Shown here one piece after another: positions 56,201 through 64,000 of a DNA stretch of 64,000 bases. The notes below the pieces were generated by a model. It was not told where the DNA came from. It made no database searches and was given only the letters and a program-made list of their open reading frames with translations. The stretch is from Cyanophora paradoxa (Eukaryota > Glaucocystophyceae > Cyanophorales > Cyanophoraceae), in NCBI GenBank assembly GCA_004431415.1, contig QPMI01000401.1, positions 248,001 through 312,000 on the forward strand. Direction: 5' to 3'. Positions within the stretch are counted from its first letter, which is position 1; each line of letters opens with the position of its first letter. The translations under genes were made by a program, and so were the position numbers.

Positions 56201-56674
56201 GGCGGGGCGGGGCGCCGGCGTGCCTTCTGGATCATGCGGCGGACGAGATCCTGCGTGGATCGCGGCGCCGTCGGCCGGCGCGCGGCGCGGCGCGCCGCGG
56301 GGCCTGCTTCGTTCACACCCGCTTCTCGAGGCCGTAGTCCAGACGCCGCTCGTCGAGCCTGCGCCCGCCGGTGCTGCAGTCAGCCGCGCGCGGCTGAAGG
56401 GCGAGCCCGACGCGAGAGCGCTGGCGCCGCTCTCACCAGCACGAGTACCCGCCATCGTCGCGCAGACCCTCCTCGACGCCCTGCGTGCGCGCGCGAACGG
56501 CCGCTCGGAAGGCCGCGCGCGTCGGGGACCGGCGGGCCCGCGGCCGGCGCCCACCTTCTTGACCTCCTCGACCGCGGCCCGATCTTGAAAGGCGTAGCTA
56601 ACGTAAAGAAAGTGCTCCTGCTTCGCGGCGGGCGCGGACGCGGGGCGCGACCCGCTCCGCGCCGACGCGGCCAT
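53243..56674 (-). CDS. TIR domain protein with C-terminal parallel beta-helix
   Basis: The ATG at 56674 leads to EHFLYVSYAFQDRAAVEEVK. Spliced exons continue GVEEGLRDDGGYSCWLDERR, LDYGLEKRDLVRRMIQK and SKAFLICLSSSSAVSSLCFE, then EITWAHTAGKRLFPIWLES. This is a full TIR fold: betaA YVSYAFQD, BB-loop region WLDERRLDYG, betaD AFLICLSSS, and SSLCFEEI, which holds the glutamate placed as catalytic in NAD-cleaving TIRs. A helical linker follows (PEQVDVTVRALQQFFATLRR, VMPEDVLAILRQHAYALADP). The second half is a parallel beta-helix: GDTVVIEPGIYEEHIVL, KELRIVGGGPDEHAVVIEA, ENLTLSMASGRDGLSTVEIT, EFCTIRECVNAG, ALLQDCRLDAIAGD, RRNVIRKCGGAGIRLHYQAG, GNLIELCKGETILSEGKSA, DLFHNDTKSIAAIKE and IYFTANSFFFKLEN. 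The stop at 53243 was chosen because that frame completes the last strand. Function is unknown. Confidence 0.8.
53755..53797. repeat. GGATC/AGATC microsatellite
   Basis: Five or more GGATC units followed by AGATC units, lying in an intron of the TIR/beta-helix gene just after the exon encoding GGSIE. Confidence 0.85.
55028..55106 (-). other. 79-nt GC-AG intron
   Basis: The donor is GCGCGCGCCC and the acceptor CCGGACAG. It joins EEHIVL to DKELRIVGG, two consecutive beta-helix strands of the TIR gene, in frame. Confidence 0.7.
56149..56223 (-). other. 75-nt GC-AG intron
   Basis: The donor GCACGCCGGC follows RRMIQK, and the acceptor CGCGCAG precedes SKAFLICL. It splits the TIR domain, and splicing restores the continuous fold. 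Confidence 0.75.
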
Positions 56675-57077
56675 TTAGTCCTCGCGTGCCCCACCGAGCG
56701 TGGCGGCAGCCGATGTGCGAATCAACTGCTACGCTCGAAGAAGACCCAGTGGGGCGTCTGCAGCTGCTAGACGGTTGCCGCCGCCAGGTCGACCCGCGTG
56801 CTCCCTCGGGACGACTCGGCGAGCAGCGATTTGCTGCACAGATCTATCTAGAGATCGCACAGCAGCCAAAGGGGGCCAGTCCAGTCCACAGGCTTCGAGC
56901 GCCTCCGGGCTCGGGGTACGTGGGAGAGATCAACTGGCCCTGGGGACCGTGACTTGACGGCTCGACGTACCAGCCTTATCAGCAGCTCCAACCAGCTCGC
57001 CAGGCTTAGGATCGCCTGTACCGAAGCCCAGACCGCGGCGATCGCTCCCTTTCAGCCCAGCAGCCGTAACCGCGACG
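56675..57077. other. Divergent promoter region, TIR/beta-helix and WD40 genes
   Basis: About 400 bases between divergent starts. No coding exon or clear motif was recognised. Confidence 0.35.
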
Positions 57078-58863
57078 ATGGCCGCCGGCGCCAGCGACGA
57101 GGGACTTTTGAAGGCCTGGGCGGGCGCTGTCGAGGAGAGGGTCCTGGAAGGCCACTCGGACTGGGTCCACTGCGTTTGTTTCTCCACGGTGCGTACTCGG
57201 CCCTGCGATCGGCCGTGTTCCCGCCTGGCCGGCTTGGATTTTGCTGTCAAGTGTTGATTACGCGGCCTCGGCTGTCAACTACAGATCAGTTAAAGTTTAA
57301 ACAAGATGATTGATCGGCCGCCGATCGCAGGACGGCAAGATCGCGGTCAGCGGCTCGCACGACGGCTCGATTCGTGCCTGGAATGCCGTGGAGCGCCACG
57401 CTGACGACCCGCTTCGGATCTGGGCTAACGTACACGAGGTCAGGACTAGTGCGCCGGCCGCGGCTGCGGCCGCGGCGCCGACCCTCGAGTGACTGTGACG
57501 CGGGCCCGGGGACAACAGGGCCTGCACGTGAACGCGGTGCTGGCGAGCGCGGCGGGGCAGCTGGTCAGCGGGGGCGGGGACCGGCAGGTGCGGGTGCACG
57601 ACCTGGCAACCGGCGCGGCGCTGCTGCAGCTCGCCGGCCACGAGGACGCCGTCGAGAGCCTCGCCGTCTCCCCCGTGCGCCCCGATCGGGATCGATTGGG
57701 CCGGTCGGGGTCGATATCGACCGGGCGTGGCAGGACGGGGGCGTCGTGGCCTCGGGGTCGGCGGACTGCACGATCAAGCTCTGGGACGCGCGCAGCGGCC
57801 GCGAGCTCCGCACCCTCAAGAAGCTCGGCGGCGCCGTCTCCTCCCTCACCTTCTCCCCGGTGCCCGGCCCCGGCACCGGCCCCCGGACCCAGCGGAACGC
57901 TGCCCTCGGCCCTGACGCCCGCGGCCGCCCCAGCACGGCTCGTCCCTCCTCTCGGGCTGCGAGGACGGCCTCGTCCGCGTCTTCAACATGCGGTGCCACC
58001 AGCCCCGCCCCGCCCCGCCCCGCCGCCTGGATTCGAACCCGGGCCCCGCAGGAGCGCCAAGCAGATCCTCGAGATCGACGGGCACGCCGAGGATTCGATC
58101 CGCGCCATCTCCCTCTCCCCGGTACCCCGCGCGCCCTCCGGCGGCCCCGCGCCCCGGCCGGACGAACGCTCGCCCACGCGATTTCGCGTACCCTTGCCGC
58201 AGGAGGGCGCCCTGATCGCCTCCGGGGGCCACTGCAGCTCCGCGCACGACGCGATCCGCCTCCACGACGGCAAGGTGCCGTACCCCCCGGCCCCTTCTCC
58301 CCCCCCTGACGGGACCACCCAAACCTCCTCCGCTACGGGCAGACGGGGGCCTCGGTGCTGCGGCTCCGCGGCCACATCGGCGACGTCTCCTCTCTCGCCT
58401 TCGCCCACGTGCGACGCGCCGCCCTCGCCCGCCCCTTTCGCTTCCGGCGCCCTCACCGGGGCGGCAGAGCGGGGCGTTCCTGGCGTCGGGGGGCGCCCTG
58501 GACCAGAGCGTCCGCGTCTGGGACTACCGCACGGGGGCCAAGGTCCGAGCCGGCGCCCCGCGCGCTCCGGGTCGCGCCGACGTCCGACGCGGCGCCGGCG
58601 CAGGTGGCGCAGCTGGTCGGGCACACGGGCCACGTCAACTGCGTCGCAGTCTCCCACGTCGGCCCCCCCCCCCCCCCTCCCCCGCCCCCCGCCCCCGCCC
58701 CCCCGCCCCGCCCCGCCCGGCCCGGTCCGACCGCCGCCGCGCGCAGGACGACCTCGCGATCGCGTCGGGCGGCTCGGACAACGCTCTCCGCCTGTGGCGC
58801 GCCCGCCCCCCGAGCGAGGCCGCCGCCCCGGCCGCCCCCGTTGCCGGCGTCTCGGCCGCCTGA
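57078..58863 (+). CDS. WD40-repeat beta-propeller protein
   Basis: The ATG at 57078 gives MAAGASDEGLLKAWAGAVEE with RVLEGHSDWVHCVCFST. About seven WD repeats follow after splicing: KIAVSGSHDGSIRAWNAVER, LHVNAVLASAAGQLVSGGGD with RQVRVHDLATGAALLQLAGH, VVASGSADCTIKLWDARSGR, LLSGCEDGLVRVFNM, KQILEIDGHAEDSIRAISLS, VLRLRGHIGDVSSLAF with FLASGGALDQSVRVWDYRTG, and KVAQLVGHTGHVNCVAVS with DLAIASGGSDNALRLWRARP. The protein is essentially only the propeller plus a short Ala/Pro tail, so no specific function can be assigned. Introns are short and C-rich, and one carries a C-only run near 58664-58683. Confidence 0.87.
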
Positions 58864-61800
58864 GCTCGGCTCGGCCCGGGCGGCGGCTCGCTGCAACGTC
58901 CGCTGGCTATACTGTTAGGAGGTCTCTGCCGGCCCCACCGCCGGGCTAGATCTAGAGCTCGAGTCGGGCCACCCTGGCTGTACATCGTTTAGATTTTCTG
59001 GGCAGGGGGAAGGGGGGGGGGGGGGGATACTCGGTAGATCGTTTCTACTTTGGGCTTCGGGCTTCGCTTTTAGAGATCTTGCAACCCTTGCTTGATTTGC
59101 TGTTTAGCGTGATCGTGATCTTTCATTGCAGCTTCAGCTGATCTTGAATTTTAATGTCGCGAATTGGAATTCATGATCAGCGGAGGGCACTTTAATCTGT
59201 GCACGTGTTCAACGATTATTTTTGAGTTAGTTCGATTCCTCCGACACGACAATCGCAATTACCGTCGTACGACGCGTGCAAGTGCAATCATGATCATAGG
59301 TTTCAAGAGCCATGACTCCGAGGCTCATGACCATGATCATCGATATCGGATCATGAGATTCATGACTCCGCGGGCCGGTACCGGTCGCCGGTCAGACTCT
59401 GAATATCAAGTCCGCGGCCGGTCCAATGACTCTGATCAAAACTAATTAATTATTACTGTAAAGCAGCCTGGCAGGAAATATTTAAGAGGTTGTCTATTAA
59501 TATATAGTACCAAAGTTCTAAAGCCTGATCATTTAGAACAAACCTTAGGTAGTCATGATCAGGCTTTAGAACTTTGGTACTATTAATAGCCAACCTCTTA
59601 AATATTTCCTGCTTTACAGTTCCAACGGGGGGGGGGTTGCCGGGGGGGCTCGCCCCACCTTAGTCTCTCAAAATACAATATTATAATGCAGATCTAATTA
59701 TAAAAGATTGAATTCCGGATTCTCCGAACCGGATCATCGGACCGGATCGGATTCGGATGACTCAAGATTGCAGAGAGACTCCTCGGTCCCGGGCCCCGGC
59801 CCGGCCCGGGCCGGGGGCCGGCCGGGCCGGGGGGTCGGGGGCCGGGGGCCGGCCGCGCACTGCGGCATTTCGAACAAATTCGCCGCGTTAAAACGTTCAA
59901 CGGATAATTACGTATACGTATACGTTCAGTACTACTATATGTAGTACAAGTAGTGTTCGTTCGTTCACGTGCACTCAGTGGCTAACCCCCGTGTTCATTT
60001 TCAGTTAACTTAGTAACGCTGATAACGTTCAAAGTTCAAACTCCGAGCTCCTCTGCGGGAGTCCTCGATCGCGATTCGCGAGTCCTCGCGATCGCCCGAC
60101 TCGAGCTCGCGGCCCGAGTCGCCCCCCCGGCCCCCGGCCCGGGCCCCGGCCCGGCGGCCGCGGCCGGCGGGGCCGCCCCGGCCGCGGCCGGGGGCCGGGG
60201 GCCCGGGGCCCGGGGGCTGGGCGCCTTGCCGAAGAAGTCCGGAGTCCGGACTCCGGAGTCCGCGACCGGATCATCGGATCCGCGACGGGCCGTGTTCATG
60301 AACATGTACAGCGGTTTCTTTGTTCATGTTCGTTCATGATCAGTCACTGAGTTCAACATCTAAATTAAAGGCTGTTCGTGGAACTTCGTTCATGTTCATT
60401 CGAAATGTGTTCGAAATTCGTCACGGCGTTCAAGATGCATCTGTAAACGTAGGAATCGGCAGGAATCGGTAGGAATCTTCGACAGATCTCGAAGTTAACG
60501 TTGCGTCAACTTGCGGGAGGTATCTTGGCAATGTTGGCATGATGGCATCGTCACAAAAGATCAAAGAATCCATGCATATGACAAAAACCTACCGTATTAC
60601 AGTACTATTGCTGCGTACTAAGATACTAACTTCATTTCTAAGTAGTATTGCAACTTAATTTGCGAGTCTTTGCGACTGCGAGGACCGGTACGTATACCAA
60701 TTTGGAGAACGTTATTATAGACGGGTTCAAACTTAGACGTTTGCCCACCCACCATAAAAGACGTGGACAAATTTAGACGAGCTGCTTGTCGCCGCAATGT
60801 CGCGGTTGTCGAACAGCTGCGGACTCGCGAGCTCGAGTCGCCGCGATCGATCGGATCGGACTCGGCGAATCGACGCGTACGGCGATCGACGCCGTGACGG
60901 GTCACTGTCACTCACTGACTCATGAATCATGATCATGATCAGTGACGACTTTCTGCAGGCTGCATGCAGGCTGCAGGGCCAGTGCAGGCTGCAGCTGAGA
61001 GTCTGACTCTGCGAGACTCTTACGAGGCCTAGGCCCGAACTGTTGATCATGAACTTCGGAAGCTATACCCGGTAAATGAAAATGAAGCCATTGATCATGA
61101 ATTCGAACGGTTTTCTAGCTCTTTGGAAATTGGAACTGATTCCTTCTTAATAATGTGGAATCATTGTGGATCCGAGGAATCGAATTTCCGACTCCTTCGA
61201 GTGTTCAATGTTGACGTTGCACATCCCCGGAACCTTCCGTAAGTTCAGTTTCTGTATCAGAAATACGGTACTCTCAAAAACAAAATGATAAGCAGTACAT
61301 GTCACATGTATGTCACCAAAAAAACATGTCACCAGAAAATTGTGGCAGAAATTGGTCCGACGGACCGGCGACGGTCCAGAATGGAACTTTCGGGATATTA
61401 ATTCAATGATTATATTATATATAATTACCAGTAGTTTGTGAACTCATGTCACCGGACTCCGGGACTGGGCCCACTGGGCCCACTGGGCCAGCTGCAGTGC
61501 ACTGGTACCACAGAAGCGTCTTTCGAAATTCGTGTGCGTATCACCACGTATGTCGGCGTCAGAAACGTGATTGGAATCAGCGGCCGGGCGCATTAGCATC
61601 TGCACACATGTGGCCGTATGCATATGCGTGCTCGATGGATTCCCACGTCTTGCAGCTGGACCTGCATGCGCGGCTGCACGCCCAAGTCGCGATCGACCCT
61701 GGTGCGGAGATCCGCTCCGCATCTCCAAGCCCGGCCGCTTGCCGCGTTCTCCGGCCAGCTGCAGCTGCAACACTCCGCGTCGTGCGCCCCGAAGAGTCGT

Positions 61801-63371
61801 GGGGCCAAGTGCACGAAAACGGAGTCCGCGCTGATCATGATTGCGGCGACCTACGCAAGCAAGACATGTATCATGCACATCAAGATCTCGGCCTCTCTTT
61901 CGTGCACGTCGGCCGTGCGCATCGATATCCATTCGACTCTGTCCTCAACATCAGCCCCTCCGAATTTGCACTCTCCAATGTCTCCCGTACAGGTTAGCCG
62001 ATTTTATTTCCTTAAGTTGTTTGATCACTTGATATTTCATGCGCACGTGCGTACAGAAATGCACGTGCGCGTGCATTCGCCGCCCGGAGCTTCCGGTTAT
62101 AGTTACTGTTCGCCATGGCCAGACGTGCAACATTCAGGTCAGTCGCTGATAAGTCATGATCACTAAATAATCTCTGCCTGGTGACCATAGCGATGTATAT
62201 GCCGCCGGCGCCACATGCACTGCGGCATGGCCTTGATCATGAGCTCCGGATCCCTGCGTCTGGCCATGGGCCCCGCATTCGTTTTCGACCGTGCACGTGC
62301 CAACTGCAAGTTGATTTCGAATTGGTGCATGCGCAGATGTGAATGCTCGCGATGCGGAAGCAGCTCCCACGCACATGCATGTGCTTCACCGGCAGATCGC
62401 TCAAGTTGGCGACGACCACGTCGACGTCGACCCCGCCCGCATGCATATACCCCCCCACGTGCACGATCCAGGTAACAACTAGAATCCCGCGACTGCCAGC
62501 CTCCGGCCGCACTGCGCATGCAGCTGGCCATGGCCATCGCATGGCAGCTTTAAATCTCGTCAATAATTCGTGTTTAATTTTTGCCGCCCCTAATTATATA
62601 ACCCGACGCTGCTCGCACTGCGGCAGGCCCGCACGCGTTTTGGGGAGGGGCGCCAACGCCGACCGCGTTGCCGGCATTTCTCGAGCTCCCCATGGCAACG
62701 GATGTTGATCCTGCGTTTGAGGCGGCTGTCGGGAACACTGCCGCGCTCGAGGGGCAGTTCCTTCGGTTGGCACCGCTCCGGCCGTGGATATCTTCCTCCC
62801 AAGCTCGCGATCGCGGGTTTTCATGACGCCGTTAATTTGGTTCACGGCGCTAATCAGCGAATTAATCTGTATCGCTGCTAGGCAGGGCCAGCGATTCGGG
62901 GTCAACAATCGAACATTTGACGTAGCGCTAGCTGAAGAAATTCGAATTCTCGACCGACTGACTGTCATGATCAATTGCAAGCTCACGACCATCACGAATC
63001 GGGCAGGGTACCGGTACCATTGCGAGGTGCCGCATCCGGCCTAACTTCTGGCTAACGAACTTGCCGTTTTGCGCATCACATTGCAATTGAATCGACGTTA
63101 GCTGCACATTGCAATTGCAACATTGTAAAGCAAAACCGTTTATTCTCATGGCGCCGGCTAGCTGCGTAAAGCTAGGACGAAAGCGACGAAACACTGATCT
63201 AAGTGCACCTAAAAAAAGACTATATATAGCTAGCATGAGATCAATATATATTTATCGATATCGGATTATGCACATATGAATATTAATGCGAGTAGAGCAG
63301 CTGCAGAGCATTGCTGCGGACATCAGAAGAATCAACGCGTACGCGTTCCGGATTCGAACGTATTAGCAGAA
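58864..63371. other. Gene-poor AT-richer region
   Basis: 4.5 kb with no supportable gene. It contains a G run (59012-59025), a long foldback (59455-59620), two GC-only blocks (about 59788-59856 and 60118-60228), CATGATCATG palindromes (59285-59360, 60920-60945), an AGGAATCGG repeat (60450-60478), TGCAGGC repeats (60955-60995) and GGGCCCACT repeats (61465-61490). Between 61.4 and 62.6 kb there are mid-size open frames on both strands rich in His, Cys and Met. None resembles a known protein. Confidence 0.6.
59455..59620. repeat. Long foldback (near-perfect inverted repeat)
   Basis: Left arm 59455-59532 and right arm 59555-59620 are reverse complements, separated by a loop of about 22 nt. The termini are ACTGTAAAGC and GCTTTACAGT. 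The left arm has a small extra block (about 8 nt near 59466) and an extra TATA; otherwise mismatches are few. It could be a MITE-type foldback element or a hairpin RNA precursor. Confidence 0.85.
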
Positions 63372-64000
63372 TCAACGCGCGCCGCGAAGTGCGACGAAAG
63401 CGGCCACAACTGCCCCCAGAACAGCCGCGACTACCGAAGGGACGAGCTGCACACTGGCCGACGGCCAGTACGGTACGTTCGCCGACAAAACCGTGCTGCC
63501 GCCGGCAATTAGCGTGAACTGCGGTGCACACGTCAGCGTTTCGACGACGGCACGCAGCTGGCAGCGCAAAGCGGCGCGCCGGCGTGAGGTGGTCGCATGT
63601 GGCGGTGTACTTGGCCGACCCGGGGGCGCTCGTCGCGGGACTGCACGTGGTCCACTTCTTCCCGGCCTCGTCGTAGAAGGCCAGGGAGACGCTCTGGCCG
63701 CCCCCGACCGAGAGCGTCGCCGGCATCTCGAAGCGGATCTTGTCGGGGAAGTCCTTGATGAAGACGGCCTTGCCGTCGCTGCCGAGCTTTGTCGCGGTGA
63801 TGTCGTAGACGGCGGAGGCGACGCGGTTGTTGGCCGAGGGGCCAGGGAAGTCTCCGGCGTCCGGAGTGGAGACGGAGACCTGGAAATCGCTCGTCGACGC
63901 GCTGGCCGGGAACACGAACTGCGGAATTCGAAGATGCGAATTATAGTTATGATTTCGAAATGGTGGGCGGGAACACAAGCCAGCGCACGGTAGCCGATCC
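63372..64000 (-). CDS. C-terminal part of a GPS/GAIN-like membrane protein (truncated by window edge)
   Basis: A long exon (about 63595-63920) reads FVFPASASTSDFQVSVSTPD, RVASAVYDITATKLGSDGKA, KIRFEMPATLSVGGGQSVSL, AFYDEAGKKWTTCSPATSA and KYTATCDHLT. The next exon gives FTLIAGGSTVLSANVPYW, then a hydrophobic helix VVAAVLGAVVAAFVALRG and the stop at 63372. The spacing W-x2-C-x(n)-C-x-H-L-T-x-F resembles the GPS autoproteolysis motif of adhesion receptors and polycystin-1-like proteins. Only one transmembrane segment follows. The exon junction after HLT does not fit a canonical GT or GC donor, so the model there is uncertain. The N-terminal part lies beyond the right edge. Confidence 0.6.
   Translation of the reverse strand, partial: IGYRALACVPAHHFEIITIIRIFEFRSSCSRPARRRAISRSPSPLRTPETSLAPRPTTASPPPSTTSPRQSSAATARPSSSRTSPTRSASRCRRRSRSGAARASPWPSTTRPGRSGPRAVPRRAPPGRPSTPPHATTSRRRAALRCQLRAVVETLTCAPQFTLIAGGSTVLSANVPYWPSASVQLVPSVVAAVLGAVVAAFVALRGAR

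Noticed and set aside
61438-62566. Mid-size open frames on both strands (for example a minus-strand stretch with VHVGGYMHAGGVDVDVVVAN, and a plus-strand stretch with DSHVLQLDLHARLHAQVA).
   Set aside because: Composition is skewed to His, Cys and Met from repeated TGCATG and CACGTG hexamers. No domain, exon pattern or family resemblance was found, so they are more likely non-coding or long-decayed.

Overview
The window is nuclear DNA of a gene-dense, GC-rich unicellular eukaryote, most likely a photosynthetic microalga. Nearly every gene is cut by short spliceosomal introns (about 50-110 nt, donor usually GTGCG or GTAC, sometimes GC, acceptor usually CGCAG). Plastid traits are present: a VKOR-thioredoxin fusion of the LTO1 type, and a VTT-family membrane protein with a long transit-like leader. 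A haptophyte or pelagophyte-type stramenopile would fit, but the sequence alone does not settle the lineage. All gene models below were spliced by eye. Spans run from start codon to stop codon and include introns.

Layout. 1-10.6 kb: two head-to-tail, minus-strand copies of a multi-GAF hybrid histidine kinase; the left copy runs off the edge. 10.8-19.1 kb: secreted family-24 methyltransferase (+), Kelch/FN3 protein (-), TRF-like telomere-repeat-binding protein (+). 19.9-28.9 kb: nucleoredoxin (-), N-myristoylated diflavin reductase (+), VTT protein (-), mitochondrial ribosomal protein uL13m (+). 29.2-39.9 kb, lower in GC: KIF-binding protein (+), glutaminyl-tRNA synthetase (-), MRH-type sorting receptor (+), SURF6 (-), TAF12 (+), NudC-like protein (-). 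40.2-48.8 kb: VKOR-thioredoxin (+), phosphopantothenoylcysteine decarboxylase with a huge low-complexity leader (-), an uncharacterised protein (+), F-box/LRR protein (+). 48.9-58.9 kb: large uncharacterised helical protein (-), TIR plus beta-helix protein (-), WD40 protein (+). 58.9-63.4 kb: gene-poor, AT-richer stretch with a long foldback, GC-only blocks and CATGATCATG palindromes. 63.4-64 kb: C-terminal end of a GPS-like membrane protein running off the right edge.

From 10.8 to 46.8 kb strands alternate almost strictly, giving tight convergent and divergent pairs (some under 200 bp). Most genes are unrelated housekeeping functions, so there is no operon-like pathway. The items most worth attention are the TIR/beta-helix protein, the tandem multi-GAF kinases, introns with recurring GTACCCC ends, and the foldback at 59.5 kb.
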